A DNA stretch of 64,000 nucleotides from Bacteroidota bacterium (GCA_020161355.1 JAIUOF010000001.1:744001-808000), one strand, 5' to 3'; shown: positions 8,634 to 17,617, counted from the stretch's first letter. The notes: generated from the sequence alone by a model not told the origin. Program-made: numbers and translations.

Positions 8634-8978
8634 TTATTCCGTTTTTACCACTTTGGTAAGTTTGGTTTCACCTCTTTCGTTTTTAACCACCATCTCATTA
8701 TCATTGATTAGCTCGCCGGTATTGTTGATGGTCATATCATTAAATGTGATAGAATAAGAAAACTTCTTCCCATCTACTTTTCCGTTTTCAATGGCAGTTT
8801 CGCCGAAACGTGTTTTCCAGGTTCCGGTGAGTTTGTCGCCTTCTACTTTGAAGGTGTAATTGATTTCGAAAGTTCCGTTTGGAGTTTCCCGGCTACCTTT
8901 CCAGTTGCCGTCAATTGGATTTTGGGCAAATGCCACGGCACTACAAATCAGCAGTGCAAAACTTAATAAATACTTCAT
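8634..8978 (-). CDS. Small secreted lipocalin-like protein
   Basis: A 114-aa protein with a signal peptide of about 18 residues ending at AFAQ. The mature 95 residues are nearly all beta-strand: GNWKGSRETPNGTFEINYTF, EGDKLTGTWKTRFG, GKVDGKKFSYSITF, GELINDNEMVV. This is the small secreted family seen across Bacteroidota and Acidobacteriota with a G-x-W opening and alternating D-G-N turns, comparable to a minimal lipocalin or beta-sandwich. Function is unknown. It is divergent from the CotH gene and is followed by a strong terminator, so it is monocistronic. Confidence 0.75.
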   Translation of the reverse strand: MKYLLSFALLICSAVAFAQNPIDGNWKGSRETPNGTFEINYTFKVEGDKLTGTWKTRFGETAIENGKVDGKKFSYSITFNDMTINNTGELINDNEMVVKNERGETKLTKVVKTE

Positions 8979-9040
8979 GATTGAATAAATTTAAATGAAA
9001 ACAAATCTACACAGAAATAATTAAAACGCTTTAAAAAACT

Positions 9041-9048
9041 TAACTTTG
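9041..9048 (+). promoter_or_regulatory. -7 promoter element TAACTTTG
   Basis: It matches TAnnTTTG in the divergent intergenic region, about 83 bases upstream of the CotH-type gene. The -33 element is not recognisable. Confidence 0.4.
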
Positions 9049-9130
9049 TTACCCCTTCAGTTTTAACTGGAATCATTTATTTTTTCAACCGCTCTCCCTC
9101 TTAAGGAAGCTTTTATAAAATTAAACAATT

Positions 9131-10480
9131 ATGCGTTCTAGGCTCGCTACGGCTGTGCTGTTACTTTTCATTTTTGCTTGTGAAAAGCCGAAAGATCCTG
9201 CTACCACAAAAGCGTTTGGAGAAATTCCCGACTATGCCTGGGTTTACCCTGAGGACCAGGTAAGAAGCCTGACTATAAATCTTGGACAGGAAAATTGGGA
9301 CAAAATTCAGAAAGACATGGAATATCGGACAGCCAGAAAGTTTGGGAGTTCTACTACCATTCCCGGAGCCACACCACCAGCAGGTAATGGTAGTCTGGAT
9401 GCTGTACCGGGTGACCCTATTTATGTTGAAGCAAGTGTTACCCAGGATAATTTCAAATGGGAAAAAGTAGGTTTCAGGTTAAAAGGCAATGCTTCATTGA
9501 GTGCTATCTGGAAAAACGGTGTCTATAAGCTTCCTTTCAAGCTTCAGTTTGATGAATTTGAGGATAAATATCCTGAAACAAAAAATCAACGATTTTATGG
9601 TTTCAAAGAGCTGGCAATGGTGCCAAGTTATGGAGATAATTCTTTTATGAAAGAAAAATTGCTGACTAACCTTTATCGAAAAGCAGGAGTATTGGCTTGT
9701 CAGGTAGCTTATTACAAAATATTTATTGATTTTGGTCAGGGAAAAAAATACTGTGGTATGTACCAGGCCATTGAAACCGTGGAAGAACACCTGGTGGTGA
9801 CCCAAACCGGGAAAAAAGTTGGCAACGTATATAAACCGGAATCAAATCTTCAGACTTTTGTGACTTCGCAGTTTGAAAAGCAAAACAACAAAGAAATCTC
9901 AGATTATTCAGATATTCAGGCTTTCATTGCTGCCCTCAATCACTCCTACCGAATTGGAGACCGTGAAACCTGGAAAAAGCAACTTGAAGCCGTTTTTAAT
10001 GTAAAAGGATTCCTAAAATATCTAGCAGTAAACAATACCGTTGGCAACTGGGATAGCTACGGGCAGCTTACCCATAACTATTTTTTAGTAAATATTGATG
10101 GTGTACTGCAATGGGTACCTTATGATTTAAACCTATCTTTTCAGATGAAAGGCGGGCTGAATCGTACTGCCCTTACTTTTGAAATGAATGAAGTAAAAGT
10201 TCAATGGCCGCTTATCCGATATCTGATTGATGACCCTGAATATTTTGCCTTTTATAAGGCTTCTGTAAAAGAGTTTGTGGAGAAAACTTTTACGCCTGCC
10301 TTGATGACCGACTATCTCAACAAACATAAAAGTGTACTGGCACCACATTTTACTCCAAATGAAATTGAGAAGCATCCTTATGGATCTATTCCAAATAGTC
10401 AAAGTTTCGATCAGTCGGTAATTGACCTTGATAAATACATAAAAGAAAGGCATGCTGCCGCACTGGATTTTATCAAATAA
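9131..10480 (+). CDS. CotH-kinase-family lipoprotein
   Basis: A 449-aa lipoprotein: the signal segment ends LLLFIFAC with Cys17 as the lipidated residue. From about residue 40 it follows the CotH fold, an atypical protein-kinase-like domain first known from Bacillus spore coat. Visible segments are GFRLKGNASLS, KLPFKLQFDEFED, FYGFKELAMVP, DNSFMKEKLLTNLYRKAGV and the loop KKYCGMYQAIETVEEHLV; WVPYDLNLSF matches the later catalytic Asp region. Bacteroidota carry many exported CotH proteins of unknown substrate, perhaps acting on surface proteins. The gene is monocistronic, with a divergent small secreted protein upstream. Confidence 0.82.
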   Translation: MRSRLATAVLLLFIFACEKPKDPATTKAFGEIPDYAWVYPEDQVRSLTINLGQENWDKIQKDMEYRTARKFGSSTTIPGATPPAGNGSLDAVPGDPIYVEASVTQDNFKWEKVGFRLKGNASLSAIWKNGVYKLPFKLQFDEFEDKYPETKNQRFYGFKELAMVPSYGDNSFMKEKLLTNLYRKAGVLACQVAYYKIFIDFGQGKKYCGMYQAIETVEEHLVVTQTGKKVGNVYKPESNLQTFVTSQFEKQNNKEISDYSDIQAFIAALNHSYRIGDRETWKKQLEAVFNVKGFLKYLAVNNTVGNWDSYGQLTHNYFLVNIDGVLQWVPYDLNLSFQMKGGLNRTALTFEMNEVKVQWPLIRYLIDDPEYFAFYKASVKEFVEKTFTPALMTDYLNKHKSVLAPHFTPNEIEKHPYGSIPNSQSFDQSVIDLDKYIKERHAAALDFIK

Positions 10481-10675
10481 TCGACTGATTATAAATTGCT
10501 TATTTAATTATTATTAATCGCCCCTTCAAAGTTACAGTTTTGAAAATAAGTGATAAATTTGGTGGCTATATTCTTAGGGTAGCTATTTTTGAAATAAAAA
10601 AACATTTGCCATTTAACTTTTGAAACATTTTAATTTTTACTTTTAAAATTGTACTTTTAAAACAATCAAAGGATT

Positions 10676-11572
10676 TTGGAAAAGCGGGTAAAATTTGATT
10701 TTGAAATAAGCTTTATCAATGGAGGAAGCATCAAGGGTAATGATTTTCGGCTGGATATCAGCTCAGATAGCATTTCTGACCACGAATTGACGGATTACCT
10801 CATCGCTGACCTCAAACTTTTGATGGTAGGTGAAACCAGGATTTTTAACAAAGAAATAATTTCAGAAAATCATAAAAGGAAACCAGATCAAAATATCAAA
10901 AAAAACGATCTACTGATTGACCTTAGCCACACAATTGAAAACGGTCTGATTACCTACAAAGGCTTGCCCGCTCCTATTATCTGTGATTACCTCAGCCGGG
11001 AAAACTCCAGGAAAAATTATGCAGAAGGCACTGAATTCCAGATTGGTAAAATTGAAATGGTAAGCAATACCGGTACTTATATTGACTGCCCTTTTCATAG
11101 GTTTGAAAAAGGAAAAGACCTCTCAGAAGTGAGCCTGGAAAGTTTTACGGATCTGGAAACGGTGGTGGTAAGAGTACCATTTGCCGAAACCCTGGAAATC
11201 ACTGAAAAACATTTTGAAAACATCGAAATCAGAAATCGGGCAGTTTTGATTCATACCGGCTGGGATAAATTTTGGAATACAGAAAAATATTATGAAAACC
11301 ACCCTTATGTAACTGAAAATGCCGCAATATTTCTGAAAAACTGCGGAGCCAAACTGGTTGGAATAGATTCACATAATATCGATGACACCCGTCAAAATTC
11401 CCGACCTGTACATACTGTACTTTTAGGAGCAGAAATCCTGATTGTGGAGCATTTATGCCATTTAAATTTGCTACCTGACGATGATTTTACTTTCAGTGCG
11501 ATACCCCCCAAATTCAAGGGTGTAGGCACTTTCCCTGTAAGGGCTATGGGAAAGATTAAGAAAAAACTTTAA
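10676..11572 (+). CDS. Cyclase-family hydrolase (kynurenine-formamidase-like) with N-terminal extension
   Basis: This 298-aa protein begins with TTG; no ATG is available before the domain. Residues about 78-298 are the cyclase/formamidase fold (PF04199-type): LIDLSHTIENGLITYKG, the metal segment NTGTYIDCPFH at 131-141, HTGWDKFW, and VGIDSHNIDD followed by VHTVLL. Classical kynurenine formamidases carry HTGTHxDxPxH, so here two metal-ligand histidines are Asn131 and Tyr135, while Asp137 and His141 remain. I recall a GTY-D-PFHR subfamily that shares this. The first 75 residues are a separate beta-rich piece of unknown role. The substrate cannot be inferred. A DUF1801 gene follows at 29 bp and may be co-transcribed. 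Confidence 0.75.
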   Translation: MEKRVKFDFEISFINGGSIKGNDFRLDISSDSISDHELTDYLIADLKLLMVGETRIFNKEIISENHKRKPDQNIKKNDLLIDLSHTIENGLITYKGLPAPIICDYLSRENSRKNYAEGTEFQIGKIEMVSNTGTYIDCPFHRFEKGKDLSEVSLESFTDLETVVVRVPFAETLEITEKHFENIEIRNRAVLIHTGWDKFWNTEKYYENHPYVTENAAIFLKNCGAKLVGIDSHNIDDTRQNSRPVHTVLLGAEILIVEHLCHLNLLPDDDFTFSAIPPKFKGVGTFPVRAMGKIKKKL

Positions 11573-11601
11573 TATTTTAAAAATCAAATATCCTGGAATT
11601 G

Positions 11602-11994
11602 ATGAATACCAATTTAAACCCTGAAGTTACGGCATTTCTTGACGGTCAAAGTCACCCATTAAGAGAAAACATTGAAATCCTGCGGGGAATCATTTTAGAA
11701 TCAAACCCGGAAATCAGGGAAAATATCAAATGGAATGGCCCAAATTACTGTTTTGAAGACAAAGACAGAATCACGATGCGGATACATCCCCCCAAACAAG
11801 TTCAGTTGATATTGCATCGAGGTGCTCAGAAAATCGCCCAGCCAGCTACGAGATTAATTGAAGATGTCTCAGGTCTGCTAGACTGGAAAGAAAACGACCG
11901 TGCCGTGGCAACTTTTAAAAACATTGAGACCATAAATACAGAAAAAGAGAACCTTCAAAACATTGTAAATAAATGGATTGAGGCGGCGAGATGA
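11602..11994 (+). CDS. DUF1801 (YdhG-like) domain protein
   Basis: A small soluble protein of 130 aa, starting at the ATG at 11602; a TTG directly before it would add one residue. The order PLRENIEILRGIILESNP, IKWNGPNYCFEDKDRITMRIHPPKQVQLILHRG and LLDWKENDRAVATFKN is typical of DUF1801, an iron-chaperone/frataxin-like fold whose role is mostly unknown. It lies 29 bp downstream of the cyclase-family gene, in the same direction. Confidence 0.8.
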   Translation: MNTNLNPEVTAFLDGQSHPLRENIEILRGIILESNPEIRENIKWNGPNYCFEDKDRITMRIHPPKQVQLILHRGAQKIAQPATRLIEDVSGLLDWKENDRAVATFKNIETINTEKENLQNIVNKWIEAAR

Positions 11995-12259
11995 TGGAAA
12001 ATTGAAAAATGTAAATATCCAAAAAACAACCCAATTTACATTTTTTCGAAAAAATATCTTCCCTCTGGCATTTTCTGATTTTTAACATAAAATCCTATGA
12101 TGCATGAAATAAGAAATATCCCTGCAATAGATTAAATTTCAAGCAAATCCGATTTCCGAATATTATCAAATCCTAAAGAGAGGCTGAAAATATTCAATTT
12201 TTCTATTTGTGGCTAATGTTTCGGAATTGGGTTTCCTCATCTCCAAAAAGCCAAAAATT

Positions 12260-12682
12260 ATGAAAAAAAGTAGTTTTGCCAGATCTGTTTTTCTTGGATT
12301 TTTAATTACAAGTCTTTTGCATCTATTCTTACCCCTAAGCTGTAAAATGGCCGAAGAAGATTTTCCTGCACCCGTATCAGAAAAAATCGAAATTGATACC
12401 AAAGGTCTAAACACCCAGACTTCAGCATTGGAAACTGCCCTTTTGACCGCAGATGTTGCCAAAATCCAGAACATGCTGAGTCCCGACGCTTCCGATAGAC
12501 TCAAAACGGTAATTCCAAAGTTAGAACCTTATTTAAAAGAATTTGGCAGTGCCTATAAAAATAGAAAGCTGGAATTTGCGACCCCCATTTATGCCGAATA
12601 TAGCTTTACTTTCAAAGATAAGCCTATAAGTGTGGCATTTAGCCGAAATGATAGTGGCATTTGGAAATTAATGAGACTTTAA
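12260..12682 (+). CDS. Small lipoprotein, unknown
   Basis: A 140-aa lipoprotein. The ATG at 12260 is chosen because it puts a lipoprotein signal at the very N-terminus (MKKSSFARSVFLGFLITSLL, then a lipobox ending PLSC). A GTG 51 bases upstream would bury it. The mature part has a helical stretch NTQTSALETALLTADVAKI followed by strands LEFATPIYAEYSFTFKD, PISVAFSRND and WKLMRL. That layout recalls NTF2/SnoaL- or DUF4878-like folds, but I do not recognise the family. The stop is followed after two bases by the start of the next gene, so the two are translationally linked. Confidence 0.65.
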   Translation: MKKSSFARSVFLGFLITSLLHLFLPLSCKMAEEDFPAPVSEKIEIDTKGLNTQTSALETALLTADVAKIQNMLSPDASDRLKTVIPKLEPYLKEFGSAYKNRKLEFATPIYAEYSFTFKDKPISVAFSRNDSGIWKLMRL

Positions 12683-12684
12683 TC

Positions 12685-14622
12685 ATGAAAAATACGAAGC
12701 ATATAATCGCATTTTTGTCAGGTAGTATAGCCTATATTTTCCTTTGGACATTCCTGAGTAGTTTTGGCAATCATTACAGCCATCCCATCATCAATGAAAA
12801 CATGATTGCTGCCTTTACCGACAATTCAGCTTATAAAAGTATTGAAAAATTCAAAAACATCTACCTCAATCTGACCGCATCAGTTAGTGGGACAGGTATG
12901 AAAACCGGGGGAAAGCTAACCACTACTGAAGGAAAAATGGACATGTCGGTTAAAAACTGGATAATTTCAGGAGGAATTTGGGCAGACGAACCTGAGGTAT
13001 TAAATTCTCTGAGGCATTTTTACGACCCAACCCAAAATGAAGGCAGCAGATACCTTACCGATCAATCGAGGGGAATTATGGGGTATGTGCAGTCGGCATA
13101 TGGGGTTTATGATAATCCAAAAATTGATGGCGTAGAATGGGCCGTTTCTCATTCTGCTCACGATTATACCTGGGTACAGGGAAAAATAGCTGTTAAAGAT
13201 GCATTTAATACAGCGGATCCCACCAAAAGAAAAGAATTAATGGGAAAAGCATGGCGTTGCCTTGGAGAAACTCTCCACATGATCGCTGACAATGCTACAC
13301 CTGCTCATGTTCGGGATGATGCTCACCCGGCTCCTTTGGGCGACAGTGAATATTTTGGTGACCCTGATACTTTTGAAGAATACATGGATTATCTGGGTCA
13401 AAATGAAAAAACTCAGGGATTATTCAAAAAATGGTCCCAACTCCCTGCTGATGTAAATTTGACAAATAATCTTAAAAAAGCCACTACCATCCGGGAACTG
13501 GCTCATATCCTGGCAGTTTATACCAACACCAGTTTTTTTAGCAATCAAACCATCAGTGGAACAGACTCACAGGGATATCCCGTAGTTCCATTATCAAAGA
13601 CAGGGAAAAAATATTCCAGCCCGAAAATTGACAAATCTATGTTTATCGGTTCTCATTTTGAAAAAAATGGAATTAAAATTTGTGCACAACCCTGGTGGAT
13701 AGGGCTGGTTTCTAATGTCAGCGAAGTACACATTGATAAGCCCACGGTGGAGTCAATGTCTACTAAAATAATACCCGCAGCCATGGAAGGAGGTAAAAAT
13801 GCCATGAGGCTATTTATCCCGGATGTAAAGGTCTATATCAGTGATTTTAGCAGTGATGGAGCCTTCAAGGGTTCTGTGATTCATACCAAAGATGCCGAAT
13901 ACACCTTACCAATAGTTTATAATGGTCCCGTAAATATTTTAGACAAAAAATTAAAAATCATTGAAACAGTTGAGGCTAAAGATGGAAAATTTGAGGGAAA
14001 ACTCAAAGACTTAAGTGTGGGAGAAATAAGTGCATTTCTGGCCGTTGGAGGCATAGAAATCAGTAGCAATAGTGTTGTCAAATCTGACTTTGTAATTGAC
14101 AGTGGCCACATTTTTATTACAGGAAGCTTTGATGCAAAAGTTGCCTACAGTGGCAAGGTTCCAGAAGGTATTGACAAAACGTGGAGCGGCACCAAGGATG
14201 AAAGTCTGGATTTCTATTTTTACAAAGAAAATAACCCTCAGGCAAACAATGGGAATATTAGTGTGAATGTAAAAAACGACCCATTCCAGATTACCTATAA
14301 CCCCTCGACCAACGAACTTTTAAGTTTTAGTGTAAAAAGTACCAAAACATGGGCAGTTGACAATTGGGATTTGGATGAAACCGGCTCGGGAGGGGGAATT
14401 CCTGCAAAATTCTTCAGCAGTCCCGACTGGAGTCCCAATTACAAATATCTGATTTGGACAGTGACCGGTGCTGAGGCCTTAAAATATGTAAGTGAAGCCA
14501 AAATATATACGAAACAACAAATGCCCTGGTCTGTGGGACTCATTGAAGAAAAATGGCTAACCAAATTACAGTCCAACGCGAAAGCCAAACTTGAAGTTTA
14601 TTTGGTATTTAAAAAGAAATGA
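12685..14622 (+). CDS. Exported protein with zinc-dependent phospholipase-C-like domain
   Basis: A 645-aa exported protein. The ATG at 12685 places a hydrophobic signal/anchor at residues about 6-24; a TTG 24 bases upstream overlaps the previous gene and is less likely. Residues about 80-260 are helical and histidine-rich, with LRHFYDP, HSAHDYTW (His156, His159) and LGETLHMIADNATPAHVRDD (first His at 198). The last is close to the G-x-x-x-H-x-x-x-D-x-x-x-P-x-H core of the zinc phospholipase C / S1-P1 nuclease superfamily. Residues about 380-645 are beta-rich with no recognised domain. Neighbouring lipoprotein and membrane-protein genes suggest an envelope function. Phospholipase activity is inferred, not shown. 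Confidence 0.6.
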   Translation: MKNTKHIIAFLSGSIAYIFLWTFLSSFGNHYSHPIINENMIAAFTDNSAYKSIEKFKNIYLNLTASVSGTGMKTGGKLTTTEGKMDMSVKNWIISGGIWADEPEVLNSLRHFYDPTQNEGSRYLTDQSRGIMGYVQSAYGVYDNPKIDGVEWAVSHSAHDYTWVQGKIAVKDAFNTADPTKRKELMGKAWRCLGETLHMIADNATPAHVRDDAHPAPLGDSEYFGDPDTFEEYMDYLGQNEKTQGLFKKWSQLPADVNLTNNLKKATTIRELAHILAVYTNTSFFSNQTISGTDSQGYPVVPLSKTGKKYSSPKIDKSMFIGSHFEKNGIKICAQPWWIGLVSNVSEVHIDKPTVESMSTKIIPAAMEGGKNAMRLFIPDVKVYISDFSSDGAFKGSVIHTKDAEYTLPIVYNGPVNILDKKLKIIETVEAKDGKFEGKLKDLSVGEISAFLAVGGIEISSNSVVKSDFVIDSGHIFITGSFDAKVAYSGKVPEGIDKTWSGTKDESLDFYFYKENNPQANNGNISVNVKNDPFQITYNPSTNELLSFSVKSTKTWAVDNWDLDETGSGGGIPAKFFSSPDWSPNYKYLIWTVTGAEALKYVSEAKIYTKQQMPWSVGLIEEKWLTKLQSNAKAKLEVYLVFKKK

Positions 14623-14690
14623 ATTTACAATCTAATTATTTTATAATTTTATGACAATGCCCGGAAAAAAGTTTGGCATTTAATATCAAT

Positions 14691-15089
14691 ATGAAACTCC
14701 CCTCTCAAAAACAAGCCCTGAATTTAATGCTTGCACTTCTATCAGGAGTAATGATTTTTCATATTCTTGTTTTTACCGGAGTAATTCCGTATACCATAGT
14801 TTGGGCAGGAAAGCTAAACTCTGTGCAGGAAATGCGGGTATTTGAGACCGTTTCAATGGCCGTTTTGGCTATAAATATTTTGGTTTTTCTATTGAAAGCC
14901 GGATACATCCAAAATAAAATTCCAGCAAAAATTCTGAACTGGATTATTGGTCTTTATGCCCTGTTGTTTTTTGTAAATACCATAGGAAATCTTTTCGCAG
15001 AAACAGCTTTTGAAAAGTATTTTTTTACACCACTTACAACTGTTTCGGCCATACTTTGCCTCCTTATTATTATTAAAGACAAGAAATGA
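14691..15089 (+). CDS. Four-helix integral membrane protein, unknown
   Basis: A 132-aa inner-membrane protein starting at the ATG at 14691; a TTG 18 bases upstream only adds residues before the first helix. Four hydrophobic segments are visible: NLMLALLSGVMIFHILVF, VFETVSMAVLAINILVFLL, ILNWIIGLYALLFFVNTIG and LTTVSAILCLLIII. I do not recognise a named family. Its stop overlaps the start of the next gene by four bases (ATGA), so both belong to one transcription unit, probably together with the phospholipase-like gene 68 bp upstream. Confidence 0.65.
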   Translation: MKLPSQKQALNLMLALLSGVMIFHILVFTGVIPYTIVWAGKLNSVQEMRVFETVSMAVLAINILVFLLKAGYIQNKIPAKILNWIIGLYALLFFVNTIGNLFAETAFEKYFFTPLTTVSAILCLLIIIKDKK

Positions 15090-15595
15090 AAGCTAAATAT
15101 TATTTATGGGCAAGTTTAATCATATTGATAGTTTCCTGTAAAAAAATCAATATTGGTGAAAATGGAACAGTTGATTTATTTTTGATTGAAAAATATGAAA
15201 AACTCCATCAATCCTGTCAAATTGACGAGAAAACTGTAAAAACAGAGAATGAACCATTATTATCCTATAAAGATTTTGAATCCTACGACAACGAGACTTT
15301 CACCTTTAAACTCACCAGCGAGGCAGCAGAAAAAGTAAAAAATCTCAAACCTTCGGTCTTTGGGCTTCCATTTGCCATCAAAGCCAACGATGAGCTGATC
15401 TATACCGGCTATTTCTGGCCTTCCTATTCTTCCGCTTCCTGTGCCTGGGTTATAATCGACCCCATAATGATGCAGAATAACCAAATAAAATTACAACTGG
15501 GTTATCCGGGCCAGTTCGAAGGCCAAACCATCCCCGACAAACGCAATGATGACAGGATTATCAGTATTTTTAGGAAGGACAAGAAGCTCAGATAA
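15086..15595 (+). CDS. Lipoprotein, unknown
   Basis: A 169-aa lipoprotein with signal MKAKYYLWASLIILIVSC and Cys18 as the lipidated residue. The mature protein is charged, with beta-type segments (NETFTFKLTSEAAEKVK, LPFAIKANDELIYTGYFW, WVIIDPIMMQNNQIKLQLGY). No family is recognised. It is coupled by a four-base overlap to the upstream membrane protein and ends only three bases before the DinB-like gene, which suggests that this set of genes is read as one message. Confidence 0.65.
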   Translation: MKAKYYLWASLIILIVSCKKINIGENGTVDLFLIEKYEKLHQSCQIDEKTVKTENEPLLSYKDFESYDNETFTFKLTSEAAEKVKNLKPSVFGLPFAIKANDELIYTGYFWPSYSSASCAWVIIDPIMMQNNQIKLQLGYPGQFEGQTIPDKRNDDRIISIFRKDKKLR

Positions 15596-15598
15596 GCA

Positions 15599-16090
15599 AT
15601 GGCACGGCCTACTTCAAAAATAGAACTATTAAATCAAAGCGAAGTGAATTTCAAAAAATTAATGGCTTTGGTTGAAAGCACCGAAAATCCGAATCAGGAG
15701 TTTTTACCAGGAACTATGAACCGAAATATTAGAGATATTCTGGCTCATTTACATCATTGGCACCTCATGATGCTCAACTGGTATTCTGTAGGCATGAATG
15801 GCCAAAAAACCGAAATCTCCGCTCCAGGCTATACCTGGAAGACCACTCCCCTGCTCAACCGCAAGATTTGGGAAGACTACCAAGGATCTGGTCTGAAAGC
15901 TGTAATGGAAAAACTATTTAAATCACATGATAATATTACTGCACTTATAGAAAAACACAGCAACGAGGAGCTATTTGAAAAAAAAAGATACCGCTGGACC
16001 GGCACTACCTCGTTAGGAGCCTACTTTATTGGTGCCACATCAAGCCACTATGATTGGGCTATTAAGTTGATAAAGAAAGGCCTGAGGTAG
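15599..16090 (+). CDS. ClbS/DfsB-family (DinB superfamily) four-helix protein
   Basis: A 163-aa soluble four-helix-bundle protein. It matches the ClbS/DfsB group: SKIELLNQSEVNFKKLMALV at the start, then RDILAHLHHWHLMMLNWY with clustered histidines, APGYTWKTTPLLNRKIWE, and a late HYDWAIKLIKK. ClbS protects its host against colibactin in Escherichia coli; in other bacteria members are of unknown role, perhaps hydrolases or thiol-dependent enzymes. No colibactin-like pathway is visible here. The gene starts three bases after the preceding lipoprotein gene and is convergent with the Lrp-like gene. Confidence 0.82.
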   Translation: MARPTSKIELLNQSEVNFKKLMALVESTENPNQEFLPGTMNRNIRDILAHLHHWHLMMLNWYSVGMNGQKTEISAPGYTWKTTPLLNRKIWEDYQGSGLKAVMEKLFKSHDNITALIEKHSNEELFEKKRYRWTGTTSLGAYFIGATSSHYDWAIKLIKKGLR

Positions 16091-16153
16091 TTTGGATGAT
16101 AGAGGAGAAAAACACCAAATCGTTTACAAAAAATATTCAATCCTGAATAATAT

Positions 16154-16429
16154 TCAACTCCCCAAATCAAACATCCCTTCGAGGTCATGTTTTGAAAGCA
16201 CCCTGAACGCCACCATCGATTCAGTGCGGGTGATGCCCTCTATTTCAGTGATTTTGCCAGTCATGAGCTCTGCCAGATCGTCGTGATTTTTCAGCCTGAT
16301 CAGAGCCACCAAATCGTATCTGCCGCTTACTGAAAACACTTCGGTAACCCCATGAATGGCAGCCAGTTGGTCACCTACTTTACTTATTTTTTGCCGTTCG
16401 GCATTGATTAAAACTATTGCAGTTGTCAT
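16154..16429 (-). CDS. Stand-alone Lrp/AsnC ligand-binding domain protein
   Basis: A 91-aa protein that is just the regulation-of-amino-acid-metabolism (RAM) domain of Lrp/AsnC regulators, with no DNA-binding helix-turn-helix. The pattern is clear: TAIVLINAERQKISKVGDQL, VTEVFSVSGRYDLVALIRLK, and IEGITRTESMVAFRVLS. Such proteins form dimers or decamers and bind amino acids; they may co-assemble with full-length Lrp proteins such as the one encoded at 40169-40630. The gene is monocistronic and convergent with the ClbS-like gene. Confidence 0.9.
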   Translation of the reverse strand: MTTAIVLINAERQKISKVGDQLAAIHGVTEVFSVSGRYDLVALIRLKNHDDLAELMTGKITEIEGITRTESMVAFRVLSKHDLEGMFDLGS

Positions 16430-16583
16430 TTCTATTGTTGATTAAGTTAAAATACAAAGGAAGGTATTTAATACCAAAATTATACTTTTTAGTAATAAAA
16501 TCAGTAGGCCAAAGATTAATGTTTTTCCCAAAGAGGAATATATTGCAAATTGAGACAGTATTTGTATTTGTCTCTTCTCATTA

Positions 16584-16619
16584 AAACAAAAAAGCCAATG
16601 CGAATCTCACACTGGCTTT
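16584..16619 (-). terminator. Intrinsic terminator for the - strand gene ending at 16690
   Basis: Stem AAAGCCA (16591-16597) and TGGCTTT (16613-16619). On the - strand it is followed by a T-rich tail, seen as an A-run at 16584-16593 on +. Confidence 0.65.
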
Positions 16620-16689
16620 CCAATTCCCCAAACTTATTTCTAGCTATTACTGTATTATTTTTTTCTTAATTTATGGTCTGTATTTTTCC

Positions 16690-17265
16690 TTACTGAACCT
16701 CATAATTTCTGAAATTTATCCATTTTAAAATTTCACCGGACTCCAATTCCTCCGATTTTAAATAAGAAAGAAACCTCTTTTCAAAATCTTCAAAGAAGGA
16801 TTGGTTGATAGAAAATTCCTTAAAATGAGGAGCCTGTTTTTGAAAAAAATCTTGGAGTTGATTTTTAGGCAAAGAATTGTTGATTATCGCTAATCTTTTG
16901 ATAGCTACTACATCAGAACCGGAATTAGTATCCAGAAAATCACACTTTGAAAATATTGAAGCTATTAAGCCCTGATTTTCCTTTGTTTTTGAAAATGAAT
17001 ATTGGATATGAGAGGCCCCTAAATTTTCCAAAGAAAATCTAAGTTGATTGCTTGGAAAATCCCTTTGATTGTTTATCCTGTTTCGGGAGTAAATCATAAA
17101 TTTATCCCATGTATTGATTTCAACCGGGCATTTCCCCAATAAGATTCCCCAACTGTAATTCTTGTTAAAGTCAAAGTATTTTGTGGTTTGGCCAAAAACC
17201 TGATTCACATTTCCCAAACTCCACGCGACAATGATAAAAATTGAAATACGATTTACTTTTTTCAT
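16690..17265 (-). CDS. Secreted protein, unknown
   Basis: A 191-aa protein with a signal peptide of about 25 residues (ISIFIIVAWSLGNVNQVFGQ). The mature part has WGILLGKCPVEINTWDKF near its start and a charged helical C-terminus (EDFEKRFLSYLKSEELESGE). No family is recognised. It is the distal member of a group of small - strand genes that includes the 62-aa and 121-aa proteins behind it, with gaps of 86 and 77 bp. A terminator lies about 70 bases after its stop. Confidence 0.6.
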   Translation of the reverse strand: MKKVNRISIFIIVAWSLGNVNQVFGQTTKYFDFNKNYSWGILLGKCPVEINTWDKFMIYSRNRINNQRDFPSNQLRFSLENLGASHIQYSFSKTKENQGLIASIFSKCDFLDTNSGSDVVAIKRLAIINNSLPKNQLQDFFQKQAPHFKEFSINQSFFEDFEKRFLSYLKSEELESGEILKWINFRNYEVQ

Positions 17266-17351
17266 CTTATCTACAGATTTAAATGAATAATTAAATATAC
17301 CCTTTTCACCTTACTTTTCTATAGAATTTCACATCACTTTACTACCCAATT

Positions 17352-17540
17352 TCAGCGTGTTTTGGAGACATTTATTCTCCTCTGATTTAAGTGACCAAAC
17401 TTATCTTTGACCCAATTTCTAAGATGATTATATTCTTCCCTGGAAATATATCTCAATGATTTCCTTAACTCTTTTCTAAATATCGCGGGTTCAAAACTTA
17501 CTTTCTCCAAAATCATTTTAGTATATTCAAGCATCGTCAT
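17352..17540 (-). CDS. Small conserved Bacteroidota protein
   Basis: A 62-aa basic, helical protein. The opening MLEYTKMILEKVSF followed by KELRKSLRYISREEYNHLRNW matches a short protein that I have seen repeatedly in Bacteroidota genomes, usually annotated as hypothetical. That pattern makes it more likely to be a real gene than a chance reading frame. The first codon may be the ATG at 17540 or the second one at 17534. It has no signal peptide, and nothing is known of its function. Confidence 0.65.
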   Translation of the reverse strand: MTMLEYTKMILEKVSFEPAIFRKELRKSLRYISREEYNHLRNWVKDKFGHLNQRRINVSKTR

Positions 17541-17617
17541 TTTTATTCAATATTTAAGGTTGGCAATTAAAACTCCTGATGGCAACATGTTGCAGGATCC
17601 CAATTCTGGAAAAATGA

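Noticed and set aside
16131..16155. Palindrome AATATTCA / TGAATAATATT between the ClbS-like and Lrp-like genes
   Set aside because: AT-rich with no T-tail; likely chance or a weak convergent terminator.
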